From positions 2,332,001 to 2,396,000 of the forward strand of contig OY741268.1 of NCBI GenBank assembly GCA_963514095.1: DNA of 64,000 bases, written 5' to 3'. The notes under the pieces are model-generated. The model worked only from the letters and a program-made list of their open reading frames with translations. It ran no database searches and was not told where the DNA came from. Made by a program: the position numbers and the translations under genes. Position 1 is the first letter of the stretch. Each line of letters starts with the position of its first letter. Shown one piece after another: positions 11,522 to 22,603 of this stretch. Source of the stretch: Eutrigla gurnardus. Its lineage: Eukaryota; Chordata; Actinopteri; Perciformes; Triglidae.

Positions 11522-12403
11522 TCATGTTCTAGGACTACCAATGAGATCAGCGATGTTTCTAGATAGGAGAGCAGCTCCATCCAAAGTGGGGTGGATGCCA
11601 TCTCTCCTGATCAGACCAGGTTTTCCCCAGAAAGGCTGCCAATTATTAACGAAGCCCACATCGTTATCTGGACACCACCTCGACAGCCAGCGGTGGAAAG
11701 ATGACATGCGGCTATACATGTCATCACTAGTAAAGTTTGACAGGGGACCAGAGAAAACTACGGAGTCCGACATCGTTTTTGCATATTCGCACACCGAGCC
11801 AACATTAATTTTAGTGACCTCCGATTGGCGTAATCGGGTGTCATTAACGCTGACGTAAATAACAATCTTACTGTATTTACGTTTATCCTTAGCCAGCAGT
11901 TTCAATTGAGCTTCGATGTTGCCCGCTCTGGCCCCTGGGACACATTTGACTATGGTCGCTGGTGTCGCTATTTTCACGTGTCTCACTATGGAGCTATCAA
12001 TGACCAGAGTTGGCTTCTCAGCGGGTGTGTTGCTGAGTGGGGAAAATCGATTGGACACGTGAACATGGTGGTTAACCGTGGGCTTCGGTTTAGAACTATG
12101 CCTCCTTCGGACATTCACCCAGCCTCCCGGCTGCTCGGGGTTTGCCGGGGGACGGCTAGCTGCTACGCTATGTTGGTCCGCACCGTTTACAGCTAGCGTT
12201 AGCTGACTGGATACAGCGGCAGCCGACGGAGGATTGTTGGTGCGGAGCCGCGCTTCCAAATCATTTATCCTGGCCTCCAAAGCAAAAAGTGAACTACATT
12301 TATTACATGTACTGTTATCAGTAAAGGAGGCAGAGTAGTAGCTGAACATCAGACACACCGGGCAGGAGAGAAGAGAAGGAGGACCGGGAAAGAGAGAAGC
12401 CAT
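11522..12403 (-). CDS. L2 ORF1 protein with SGNH/esterase-like domain
   Basis: An intact 293-residue ORF. The N-terminus has paired cysteines (CPVC, then CNKC about 20 residues on), possibly a small zinc-binding element, followed by a short coiled coil ('LEARINDLEARL'). The C-terminal two thirds resembles the SGNH-hydrolase (esterase) domain of L2/CR1 ORF1 proteins. 'LVIDSSIVRHV' stands in for the nucleophile block, 'VSVNDTRLRQSEVTK' supplies the Asn block, and 'RRDGIHPTLDGAALLSRN' supplies the Asp-x-x-His block. ORF1 proteins of this kind are thought to bind the element RNA; the role of the esterase fold is not settled. It lies just upstream of ORF2 on the same strand. It is the least damaged long ORF in the L2. 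Confidence 0.8.
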   Translation of the reverse strand: MASLFPGPPSLLSCPVCLMFSYYSASFTDNSTCNKCSSLFALEARINDLEARLRTNNPPSAAAVSSQLTLAVNGADQHSVAASRPPANPEQPGGWVNVRRRHSSKPKPTVNHHVHVSNRFSPLSNTPAEKPTLVIDSSIVRHVKIATPATIVKCVPGARAGNIEAQLKLLAKDKRKYSKIVIYVSVNDTRLRQSEVTKINVGSVCEYAKTMSDSVVFSGPLSNFTSDDMYSRMSSFHRWLSRWCPDNDVGFVNNWQPFWGKPGLIRRDGIHPTLDGAALLSRNIADLIGSPRT

Positions 12404-12703
12404 CGTAGCCGCTAGGCTAGATGTTGCGCTAAAGTAGCTAGCAGAGATAGCGCGTAAACAACAGCAAATTTAGCGAGGCAACTCAGAGAGTGAGCGATGT
12501 GTCTGCTGAAGCAGAGATAGCATGTGCTTAGTTTAAACTTGGCGGTAGTAAGCCGCTGAACAGGGAAACTACGTTAAATTAACAGAGTTAGGCTAGAGAG
12601 AAAAACACAGCCTGTATCGACTATCACGGAGAAACAGGAAATGACGCAAAGCGCTTACCGTCAGAGAAGTCTCGCGAGTGCCGTCACTCTGCCGTTCCGT
12701 AAA

Positions 12704-13186
12704 CTGAATGAGGTGATTGTGACTGGCCTCAAAATCAGGCCTCCAACCTACGCAAGGGCGGTTGCGGCTGTTGCAGCCTCGGAGCCAAATTAATCTGAGA
12801 TTAAATCTGTGGAAATGCAGGTGGCTGAGTTCCTGACTGGCAAAGACATCGAGGTGAATTTCGACAACGTTGAAGTATGTCACCTCTTACCCCGAAGGAA
12901 AGAGTCTGCAACTCGAGCTATTGTGCTGAAATTCACCAACAGAAAATTCAAGACTGCACTGCAGGGCAGGAAGCTCAAAGGCTCGGACGTCTACATCAAC
13001 GAGAACCTCACCAAAAAGAACGCAGACATCGCCAGAACAGCTCGTCAACTGAGGAAGGATGGCAAGATACAACACACCTGGACGGCAAACTGCAGAATCT
13101 ACATCAAAACAAAGGGAGCATCAGCAGAAGAAGTCAAAGTAATCCAGATCAGGAGTAAGGATGAGCTGGAGAAAGACGATAACTAA
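12704..13186 (+). pseudogene. LINE-A ORF1 C-terminal part
   Basis: The frame begins 'LNEVIVTGLKIRPPTYARAV', has one TAA near 12790, and resumes as the ORF at 12809-13186 ending 'KDELEKDDN'. 'VYINENLTKKNADIARTARQ' and 'IQHTWTANCRIYIK' are conserved in ORF1 C-terminal domains of this LINE group, thought to bind element RNA. The N-terminal half with the coiled coil is missing, apparently lost at the L2 insertion on its left. Confidence 0.65.
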
Positions 13187-13519
13187 GGTATGGCTCACAA
13201 ACACTCCATAACTACAGCACAGCAAAGTTCAACGGTTCTTACACGGACTGAAAGACTGATGGGAATATCTTAAAGGATTGCTGAGCAGGGAAGTGTGGAG
13301 CTCATTACAAATCACCTTGTGGATTATACCTTATCTGATACCTTATCTGACCCGAATGAAGGAATTGACCCAGACAACCATTTCTATTTCAACATGATTG
13401 GGAAATGTCAGTTCTACACTGAAGTTCAATACAATGATAGCATTGAGATGGACGGGAAACTGTCTCTAATTCACTTTAATAGCAGGAGTCTATACACCAA
13501 CTTTGGCCACATCAAGGAA

Positions 13520-15456
13520 CAGTGTTGGGCAAGTTACTTCAAAAGCGTAATGCATTATTTATTACTTGTTACTGTCATTTCAAAGTAATTAGTTACATTA
13601 CAATATTACTGTCTTTGAATTGTAAGGCATTACACTACTTTTACATTAGTTTTGCATTACTTTTCGCCAAAATAAAAGGAAATATGGATTTTTTGTTCTC
13701 AATAGATCTTCTTGTGTTCAATGCAGCTCATTACACAGCAGGATGTGATGTGTTTTGCTTCAAAATAAAAGAACGAAAAACGGAAAATGACTCGTATCCC
13801 GTTATTCGTAAAAACGGAAAACGAGAAACGGAAAACGACTCATTAACTGATAGATATTGGGCCCTAGTTTCGTGGCGCACCGCAGGGCGGCGCAGGGTGG
13901 CGGAGCCGGCGCAATGCAAGTTTCGACCCGCGCAGCCTTGCGCACCGTCAGTTTGGCAGTTTGGTGGATCGCCTGCGCCAAGATGGGTGTGGCGGCGCAG
14001 CAGGGGGAGGCGTCACAGATTCAGCTTTGCGTAGCGGAAGTTTTGTGGCAAAAAGCCTCGCAGAGACTGCGCTGAAAGCTCGCCAGCTCCAACCTGGTCT
14101 ACTTTCGGCGCAAGGCGTAAATAAAGTCCATTCATTCAAGGCGAATTACAGCTGGCGGAGTGGAAGTTTGGCTGACGGCGCGCAGTGCGTACACGTCACA
14201 GAGACCTCACAGGCAGGTTTCCACAGTTCCAGGCACATTTAAACGCAATAAACAATCACAACAAACACTATTTAATACAACTAATTGAATCAACACGTGA
14301 ATTTATATCTATATAGATTGTCCCGTCACATCTGACGTCAGATCAAAGGCGGATGGCACGCGTAACGGAAACTCAGCCTCTCGGACCAAAACATCTCCCT
14401 CTCTCTCTCCTGTTTTTTATAATATGGGCATTGTTATTATTATGATACGCGCGCACAGCGCGTGATGAGCGTGGTGGGAGCGGCGGCGCTGCTTCTGTCA
14501 TCGGGTTGTCAAGTGACGGAACTTGCACTTAACCTCCCCTAACGCATTAAAGGTGAGGAGAGGAGCTCATTTGATTGGTGAAGATCTGAATCGGCTGTAT
14601 TAATCCCAGTCCACGCCTCGTCTCCTCCTCGTCTCCCACTCACGCCTTCTTCTCCTCCCTCTTTCCCACTTGCGCCGGTGGGCGAGACGGGAGGTGTGCC
14701 TGCGCGAGCCTGCGCGGTGCACGAAACTTGCAAAGTCCAGGCGGACACACCCTGTCGGCGCGGCGCAGGTGCGCTGAAAGCTGACTGCGCCTGGTCTACG
14801 AAACTAGGGCCCATTGTGTTCATGAACGGGATTCGGGGATGAAATAACAGTGCCATTTTTCATTCCAGATTTGACGTTCGTCTTTTTTAATGACCCTGAA
14901 GGCGCTGTGTTATGCTGCGAAATTACCTGAAAGCCTACTTTGAGACATTTAGGGGAGCTCTAAAACACTATTCATAAACGCACTGACAGCGTCTGACGCT
15001 CGCGTTTTGAAGTAAACCGACTGTTTTAAACACGCACCTAAAGCGTTATGACGCGGACATAAAAGCGGTTAAAAACCGACGGGGAGAATCGGAGCCTCCG
15101 GCTTCGCCGCCGCCCCTCAGCTGTTGATCCTCGGTGTGCCGGGTCGGCTGCGCTCTGACCGACCGGGAGCCGCTCCGTGAGTCGGTGTCCAGCTCATGGA
15201 GCCTGCTAAGAACAGCGATTAATTAACATAGTGTAGCGTTACACGGACCGGCTTTCACACTTTTGGCAAATTTGTATAAAAACAACACACCAATTGATTT
15301 CAGGTTTAAAATGCATTGTAACGCGTGTTACTGAGAATTGTACCGAGTGAAATATTACCAATTTTTTTTTTGTAATGCCTTACATTACCGCGTTACAGCA
15401 AAACGTAATGCATTACAGTAATGCATTACTTTTGTAACGCGTTACTCCCAACACTG
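13520..15456. mobile_element. Non-autonomous hAT element in LINE-A
   Basis: The ends are 'cagtgttgggcaagttact' and 'gtaacgcgttactcccaacactg' read in inverse, with subterminal repeats of 'gtaatgcatta'. Both sides have the 8-bp duplication TCAAGGAA (13512-13519 and 15457-15464), the hAT target length. There is no transposase ORF. Without the nested element at 13859-14812 the hAT is about 980 bp. A piece of the same family occurs at 41251-41365. Confidence 0.88.
13859..14812. mobile_element. MITE-like element (PIF/Harbinger-like) nested in the hAT
   Basis: Termini 'gggccctagtttcgt' (13859) and 'acgaaactagggccc' (ending 14812) are inverted copies. Each side has ATT (13856-13858, 14813-14815), consistent with a 3-bp target duplication. 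The interior is GC-rich near both ends and has no transposase. The length of 954 bp and the 'gggccct' ends recall fish Harbinger-type MITEs; the superfamily is inferred. Confidence 0.7.
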
Positions 15457-16202
15457 TCAAGGAATACCTAAATTACTTCAAAAACCCTTTCACCATCATC
15501 GCGGTGTCAGAAACATGGATTAATGAAGACAAAGGCACAGATTTTTTCCTGGATGGATATAATCTTGTATTCTCTGAAACAAGCCAGAGGAGAGTTTTTA
15601 TCTGTGGTGACATAAATATTGACTTGATCAATCCAAAACAAAACACGGGAATCGATAAGTTCATTAACATGATGTATACAATGGGCTTACAACCTCTCAT
15701 CACACGCCCTAGCAGGATCACTACACACAGTGCTACTCTGATTGATAATATCTTTACTAACGTTACTGACACAGCAAGTGGACTCTTGATAAATGATATA
15801 AGTGACCACCTACCTATCTTTGCTATCTATGACTGCAAATTCACTGTGGGACAGACACCGAACAAAAACATATACATAAGGGTCAGAACTGAAGAAGGAA
15901 TGAATACACTGAAAAATGAACTAATGATACAAAACTGGAAAAATGTTTACAATGAGACAGATGTGAATGATGCATATGATTCCTTTTTGCAAATATTTAA
16001 AACACTGTATGACAGACACTGTCCTGTGAAAAAAAGACACGCAAATCGGAATAAGGAGCAGAGACCATGGCTCACAAAAACATTGATAAACGCCTGCAGA
16101 AAAAAAAAAACTCTGTACAGACAGTTCATAAAATCAAGGACGGCCAAGTCAGAAGTGTACGGAGCCCCCCTGGTGTCAGTCAAGAAGAAAAAAAAAGCCA
16201 TG

Positions 16203-16425
16203 TACTAAACTGAGGGAACGGATTGCTAAACCGTGCGCACGGTTTACTAACTGAGGGAACGGTTTACTAAACTGAGGGCACGGATTGCTAAACTGAGGGC
16301 ACGGATTGCTAAACCGTGCGCACGGTTTACTAAACTGAGGGTACGGTTTACTAAACTGAGGGCACGGATTGCTAAACTGAGGGCACGGATTGCTAAACTG
16401 AGGGCACGGATTATTAAATTTGGCA
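16203..16425 (+). repeat. Subterminal 21-bp repeats, left end
   Basis: Eight copies of a module built around 'ctaaactgagggcacggatt', with variants gggaacgg and gggtacgg. Two copies are joined by the 18-bp palindrome 'aaaccgtgcgcacggttt'. The array lies 45-270 bp from the transposon end, the usual place for transposase binding sites; that function is inferred. Confidence 0.85.
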
Positions 16426-17399
16426 ACCCGCGTCTACAGATATGACGTCAGCTACTACTTTTCAACGTTGCGACCACACCGCTCCTCACAGGTAAGTCGA
16501 TGTATTAATATTGAATATTAAGAGTAGCCTTACAGTTAATGCTATATTGTGTTTAGCATCGTACACTGACTGCTTTTGTAACATTGCATTTATTGTGGTT
16601 GTCACGTCAAACGCACCTTTCATTAACGTTGGCAGCGAAGCAGCTAAAGTTAGCCTCCCGCGATATCATGTTAGCCTAACTTTGTCTGTAGACTTAACGG
16701 TGCGAGCGCTCGTCCAGTTATGAAGCCTAAACAGGGTGAAGACAATTTCCCAATTACTCTGCCTATTCAACCCACACCGGGACACAAGGTGTCATGTGTA
16801 AGATATTACATTTATGCACGCATGTAACCTGTGTTGGTGTATTGTCACGCATGGGTCATATATGGATAATTTAAGTCGGTAAAGCATCCACTTACTACCA
16901 TTAGGCTATAGATGATCGTTTTTACAGTTTAAAATGCACCGTTTTAAACATCATGTACAGATAAATCCTGCACGCTATATAGCCTATACTGTATCAATCA
17001 AACAATCCATTTGTATGGTTTAAAACTTGAGTGACCTATAGAGTGTTTATTGATATTGTGCTTTTTACAACTCTTTTTCCACACACCTCATTCTAGTCCT
17101 GTCTTTTCTTTACCTTAAATCTGAGTAAATTTTTTCCTACATAATGTCATAAAAGTCACAGCATATATGGCTGGATCATCTGTCACAACAAACAGGACAC
17201 AATTTATTCACTACGTAAATACATAGTGGTGAAACAGAAAGAGGGAAAATATTTTTGCAGCTATATTAATGTTCTGAATGTCTAGTACACTCAAGGCCCA
17301 TATCAGCCATTACTGTGTGGCGATATATTGATGCATTACTACTTCAACTGTAAGTTGTCATGTCCCCTCTAAAACTTTTTTTGTTTTTATTTCCTGAAG

Positions 17400-17459
17400 G
17401 TATATGGAACCTAGTTTACCTAAGCTCCCACCAGAGAGTCGCCAGACAGATTCATAAGG
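17400..17459 (+). other. Exon-like block conserved in both inverted repeats
   Basis: The block is bounded by 'tttatttcctgaag' (acceptor-like) and 'attcataag|gtgagaac' (donor-like). The same block with the same bounds lies in the right repeat on the minus strand at about 33483-33553. It would suit a shared 5' exon spliced to either gene; it could also encode 'IWNLVYLSSHQRVARQIHK'. The splice calls are inferred from consensus only. Confidence 0.45.
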
Positions 17460-17745
17460 TGAGAACATGCATGCCAAGTGGATCACTATGTCATTGTCAC
17501 GCATTTTTATTATGAGCTGTGTCCAGTCTGATGTGTTCTTGTGACTTATGTCCATTTCTCTTTAAATTCCCCTGTTGGGGAACCCATACAATATTTTTCA
17601 TCATCTGTTTCTCTTTCTTGGCCAGGGATGGGCAACCCTGCTCCTGTAGGGCCACTGCCCTGCATGTTTTAGGTTTCTCCCTGCTCTAACACACCTGATT
17701 CTAATGATGTGCTTATTATCAAGCAGCTGAAGCTTGTCACAGATG

Positions 17746-18920
17746 TAGGGCTGAACGATTTATCGTTTTCTGACCGAAATTGCGATTTCAGACAACGCGA
17801 TCATGTGATCGCCAAAGCTGCGGTTTTTGCAGCGCTCCTGACTCACCCAGGATCTGTTGTCAACTATTTTACACATACATGCCGTCTCCCGACCATCCTG
17901 CCAAGCTCACCAATCAGACTACTCGTGAACAGGTCACGCTAACCAATCAGTATTAACCTGCTCCGTATTTGTAATTAGTCAGAAATTACTTCAACTGGAC
18001 CAGAAGCGGAGTTAGGGGATTTAATCTCCAAGAAAAACAGCACGTCCGTCATTTGGGAGTATTTCGGGTTTGAGGCTGCAGACGTGCACCAGAAACGGGT
18101 ACTGTGCAAAACCTGTCGCGCTAAAGTTGCAACATCCAGCGGAAACACAACCAATATATACCGGTGATATAATCTCCCGCGAGAGGGTGCATTTCACGGC
18201 AGGGGCGCTGATTACGGCACAACACCGGCACTTGAAAAATCACCACAGACATTTGCATGACGCGTGCATGACGAAAAAGTCCGGTAAAAAGTCCAGTGAC
18301 TATGATGATCAGGCCCACTGTAGCAAACAGACTACAATTACAGCATCTTTTGCCAGTGTAACTCCGTATGATAAGAGCAGCGGAAGACACCGGAAAGACG
18401 GATTTAAAAACCTCCTCCGCACGCTGGACAGATATACGATTCCCTCCCGCACCGACTTCTAACAGGTTGCCGTCCCACAGCCATACGCGGAGTGTAAAGA
18501 AAGAGTGGTAACCAATAAATGAATGACCCACCTATTTTAATGTCTGACATATTTTTTAGAAGGGTCATTTTATTTCAATAACAGTTTTTGTATTTGATTT
18601 ACAATTAAATTATTACAGTTATGGATTTTTGCACATTTTAAGACAGTCAAAGATGGCTCCTTTAGTTCATTTGTAATAACTGCCATTGGTCAAGGACTTT
18701 AAAGAATGAACATGCATGTTTCTTGTTAATAAATTCATTTGGAAGCGATTTTTAACTTTAGTCCTTGCATTAGAGTAATAGCATTCAATGTTTTAATGTT
18801 ACTGTACATTGTGAATATTGCACTGAAGCTTGATTTGAAGGAAATCGTGAATCAAATCGAAATCGCAATATCTGTCAGAAAAATCGCAATTAGATCTTTT
18901 CCCAAAATCGTTCAGCCCTA
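17746..18920. mobile_element. hAT element with BED-finger remnant
   Basis: Termini 'tagggctgaacgat' and 'atcgttcagcccta' are exact inverted copies. The 8-bp duplication CACAGATG flanks both sides (17738-17745 and 18921-18928). Subterminal sequence is rich in 'gcgat/atcgc' repeats. Internally it holds only the N-terminal part of a transposase, so it is a deletion derivative. Confidence 0.9.
18030..18465 (+). pseudogene. hAT transposase N-terminus (BED zinc finger), deleted
   Basis: 'SVIWEYFGFEAADVHQKRVL' is followed by 'CKTCRAKVATSSGNTT', the first half of a BED finger. After an insertion of about 65 bp flanked by 'accgg', the second half appears as 'LKNHHRHLHDACM'. The frame then gives 'TPYDKSSGRHRKD' and jumps to 'TLDRYTIPSRTDF', so the catalytic core has been deleted. 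ZBED-type hAT transposases have this N-terminal order. Confidence 0.7.
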
Positions 18921-19236
18921 CACAGATGTGATAATCGTGGAACTCAGGTGTGTTAGAGTATGGAGACAATTAAAAGATGCAGGGCAGTGGCCCTACAGGA
19001 GCCGGATTGCCCTTCCCTTCTCGAGGCAATCCTTGACAAATATTTATTTATAATTTATTTTTACTTTTAACAAAATATTTTACAGTGTGGTATTGATACT
19101 TCTTTTAAGGATCTGAGTACTTCCTCTACCACTTTGCTGATGAGATCAGTAAGCAGGATTGTACCTAGGAAGACGTTTATTAAGGTGAGAGGTCCTGCAC
19201 TCATTCAGTTTTCATTAGCAGGAACTTAATTTTTCG

Positions 19237-19594
19237 TTAAAGTTCCCCTCCACTCAAAAAGCGTTTTCATCATGTTCCTTGTCTAGCCATGTTTTATTCA
19301 TAAACCCCTAAACCCCCAAACAGCTAGGGGGCAGTATTTCCTTTTGTTACTGAGCCAACCGGATGGTTGCAGGGGTCAGGCAGGTTACTTTAGGTTAATC
19401 AGTGGTGTTGCTGATAAATGGAGGAGCAAACGGTTTTCGACTGTGCTTGAGCCTTTTGTCCGTTTATTTTGTATGTGAGCAAGGGATAATTATGTGGCTT
19501 GGCTTCATTGAGAAATTGGAAAACCTGTTAAACAAAAATATTAATCATAGCAGAGTAGTTTATACATACTTTAAAACTTGGAGTGGGACTTTAA
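19237..19594. mobile_element. MITE with TTAA ends in HECT-gene intron
   Basis: Bounded by TTAA at 19237-19240 and 19591-19594. The inner ends 'agttcccctccact' and 'ttggagtgggact' are imperfect inverted copies. TTAA targets are used by piggyBac-like elements; this 358-bp unit has no ORF. Confidence 0.6.
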
Positions 19595-21484
19595 TATGAC
19601 CACTCTCCCTGGATCTGCAGGCCTGAGAAAGTCTTCTCACATACTATTGGTGACTTGGTACATATTGAACTTAATATTGATTACTTACTCAAAATAATTT
19701 CATAATATTTGCCTCGCATTAACTCATTCATTTTTAATAGAATGGACGAGAGTTTCCACAAGTTCCTGCGGGAACAAAGGAGGTTAGATGAGGCAGTCAT
19801 TGATGTCTTTATCAACGAGAAGGCATGTAATGCTCCAGTTAACACAACACACCACATAGTTTTAATGTCGAAAACATGTTGAAACTGTCACAATTGAAGT
19901 CCTTAATATCAAACCGAGGTTCTGTCTCAGGTCTGTACGTATTGATTCATTCCTCATCAGATCTCAACATGCAGACTAGATTTAAGTTAAAGGGGTTTCA
20001 ATCACCTCTGCAGAGTGGGAAAGAATATGGAGGGACCCTGCAATAATCTCAAAATCTGTCAGTCAGAATCCTCCACAGAGTATAACGTATATCACATATG
20101 TTAAAATCGGGATGAAGGTACATTTTGATATATTGTCCAACCCTAGTATACATGTACGGGAGCTGAAGAGAGGCAAGGCACTCAGGAGCACACATAAAAG
20201 TCACATCCTTTAGATACTCCTGAATTAAAAAAAAAAAAAAAACCCTCCTGAATCCTTTACATAGAAATTAGTCCACAGGCTGTTCACATAAATGAAAGAA
20301 AGGAACGTTTTATACTCAACTGCACCCATTTCCATTGTTTTTCAGGTTGACTGCAATACAGTCCATTTAATGACAGACAACGAACTAACTCGATATGTGC
20401 CCAAAATCGGGGATAGGATAGCTATTCGGCAGTACTGCCGAAGAGAAGTGGCTGCACTGGAAGGAACCACCACCACAACCATCTCTAAGGCTACAGAAAG
20501 CCTGATGGCAAAAATACACCAAAGACGGGCCTCCAACAGAAGTCATGTGGATGATCGTTCAGAAAGATTGACTGGTAACTCAAATGCCCTAAAAGTGGAA
20601 CGTGCTTTTCAAATGGGATTGTTTGAAGAGGCTGTGGGCAGTAACATTCAGGTGAAAGCGAAAAGAGGAGGAGGCACCAGACATTTGAAGGCATCCAAGA
20701 CTGCCACAATGGCACAATTGTTGGAGATTGGCAAAGACCTATTTTTTCCAAATGGAACAAGTAAAATCGGCAATGTCAATGAATTCAAATTCACCATGCG
20801 GGATTTTACTGAAGATGAGCTGGCTCCATTGACCACACTAGGTGAACAATATGAGAAGAAAAAAGTTAAAATGTTGAGACTTTATCTTTCATGCAAACGG
20901 ATTGACATAGATGCAAATGAAATACTGAATGCTGCTACTTCAACTGGTGCATCGACCCTCAGTGAATCACCCTGTACAACTGCTGCTTCTCGTGTAGTTA
21001 CTTCCACAACTGGAACTCCCAGTGTAGCTGCTACCACAAGTGAAATTGGCAGTACAATGCCTTTTTCAAGTGACATGTTTGAAGAGGATGATTTGACTCA
21101 TGGACCACATGCATCAATTTAATTTGATGATGAAGTTGTGATTGGATATGCTTTTCTTGATGATGACACTGCTGACCTGGACGATACCCTTCCAATGGAA
21201 CCAGTGCAGGTCGAAAGCTTATTTACAGTCCAGGAACCGTTTCAACCACCAAAGATCACCAAGCTTAGGCTTCACAGGGGAAATGTTTTCCAAGGACTAA
21301 ATTATGCCTTTAAGAATGGATGTGGGGGGGCGCTAGTGAGCAGCGCATGGAGTAGACGTGCTTTTAGGGGCTCTTCCCTGCCAATATGTAAAATTATTAT
21401 TTTGACAGTCTCGTACATAATTCTATCAGCCTCGGGAACAACTGTACACATTAGGGGCCTAACCAGTTAAGTTTATGCAACGAC

Positions 21485-22344
21485 ATGCCGAGGAAGTCAT
21501 CAAAAAACGTCGAGGGGCCTCCATCATCCTCTGCTTCGGCTAGAGCTGGTGCTAACAGTGCTAGCGCTAGCCAGCCAGCTCATGACTCCAGCGACGGCGA
21601 CAGCGACACCGAGCTGTTGCCGTCAACCTGGGAGAAAGTTTCCCACAAGATCCTGGGACACATGAACAGCAGGTTTGATAATTAGAGCAAACACTTCAAG
21701 TAGTGCAGAGCTCTCAGAGGGAACTATTGGAGAAGGTTGAAACAGTGGAAGAACAAGTGCTGGACCATGAGAGCCGCTTAACCTGCTTGGAGAAGACAGT
21801 CTCTGGCCTGAAGGATGAGAACAACGCGCTGAGGCTAAAAGTGGATGACCTCGAAGGCCGGTCGCGTCGCAATAATATCAAGATTATCGGCATTCCTGAG
21901 CAGGAAGAGGGCGGTAAACCAACCGAATTCATCGAAGCATTATTCACGAAGCTTTTTGGAAATTATAGTTTTCAGTCACCGGTGGTTATCGACCGGGCGC
22001 ACCGGATCCTGCGGCCGCCGCCCACAGCTGGAGCTAAGCCTCGCGCCATTATCGCTAGGGTCCACTTCTATCGGGAGAAGGAGCTCATACTTCGCCTCCG
22101 GAGGGAACGACAACTAGAGTACAAAGGCAACAAGGTGCTCATTTTCCCGGATTACACGCCTGAGGTGATGCGGCAGCGGCGTGAATACACCGAGGCCCAG
22201 CGGATGCTACGGGAGCTAAAGGTGGAGCACAGTCTACTTTTCCCAGCGAGGCTCCGGATAAAGCACAAGGAGCGGTTCAAGGTCTTCAGTACACCGAGTG
22301 AGGCAATGACTTTTATCAACACTGACTTAAAGAACTTATCTTAA
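21485..22344 (+). pseudogene. L1 ORF1 (coiled coil plus RNA-binding domain), one frameshift
   Basis: The first frame, MPRKSSKNVEG to 'GHMNSRFDN', stops at 21683-21685. A one-base loss there explains the shift to the frame that continues as 'EQTLQVVQSSQRELLEKVE'. A coiled coil follows ('LEKTVSGLKDENNALRLKVD'), then the conserved RRM-like core 'LEGRSRRNNIKIIGIPE' and the C-terminal domain, with 'DRAHRILRPPP' and 'LIFPDYTPEVMRQRREY'. L1 ORF1 trimers bind element RNA and act as chaperones. Confidence 0.8.
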
Positions 22345-22603
22345 GACAGGTGCTACATTTCTTACTCAGGTAACTGGGTTCAACACACTGAGAGACTGTC
22401 AGTCTAATTTTTCTGACTCAGGGCAATTATGTTTGGCAGCGGAACTGGGCTAAGTTAGCTATCACAGCTTTAATAGCCAGTTAGGTTTGAAAGCGGGTTT
22501 CAGGCCGTGCGTGTAGCGGCCCCGAGCATGAAGGGATGCCTGTGCTTCGTTTGGGGGAGTGCTTGCGGGCGGGTAGGGGACATGTTCAGGTTCATGGGTT
22601 TGT

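Larger units (their letters stand above)
7735..12703 (-). mobile_element. L2-clade LINE inserted in LINE-A
   Basis: A nearly full-length fish L2 element on the minus strand: 5' leader (about 12703-12404), ORF1 (12403-11522), ORF2 (about 11470-8460) and a long 3' UTR. The UTR resembles the known fish L2 tail, 'tttctgcct...' then 'tcgccactgtcgct', down to about 7735. Its 5' end abuts the ORF1 of LINE-A (homology resumes at about 12704), so it inserted into that gene. The 3' boundary is approximate because no clear target duplication or terminal short repeat was found. Confidence 0.75.
13445..16157 (+). pseudogene. LINE-A ORF2 endonuclease region, interrupted and deleted
   Basis: The ORF2 start reads 'MDGKLSLIHFNSRSLYTNF' at 13448, is split by the hAT at 13520-15456, and continues as 'FTIIAVSETWINEDKGTD' from 15489. 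After 'NLVFSETSQRR' the protein jumps to 'VFICGDINIDL', so about 60-80 residues of the endonuclease core have been deleted. 'SRITTHSATLIDNIFTN' and 'DISDHLPIFAIY' are the later endonuclease blocks. The frame runs to 'KSRTAKSEV' at 16157, where the giant transposon inserts, and continues at 34642. The endonuclease is not functional. Confidence 0.75.
16158..17622 (+). repeat. Left long terminal inverted repeat of giant transposon
   Basis: Nearly identical in reverse complement to 33320-34635. It contains a subterminal tandem array (16203-16425), a possible splice donor 'cacag|gtaagtcg' at about 16491, and an exon-like block at about 17400-17459 ending 'cataag|gtgaga'. Its inner end is interrupted by a MITE; the last 12 bp of the repeat (ggcaatccttga) reappear at 19025-19036 on the far side of it. 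The difference in length from the right repeat is mostly due to copy number in the subterminal array. Confidence 0.9.
17623..19019. mobile_element. Small hAT-like MITE split by another hAT
   Basis: The left part (17623-17737) begins 'cagggatgggcaaccctgct' and the right part (18929-19019) ends in its inverse, with 'aggtgtgttagag' and 'gcagggcagtggccc' in inverse on both sides. It is the same family as the MITE at 32225-32438. A 1175-bp hAT sits in its middle. The flanks (ttcttggc and ctcgaggc) match only partly, so its own target duplication has decayed. Confidence 0.7.

Noticed and set aside
14539..14856. Minus-strand ORF in the nested MITE
   Set aside because: GC-rich non-coding interior of a non-autonomous element; no protein similarity.
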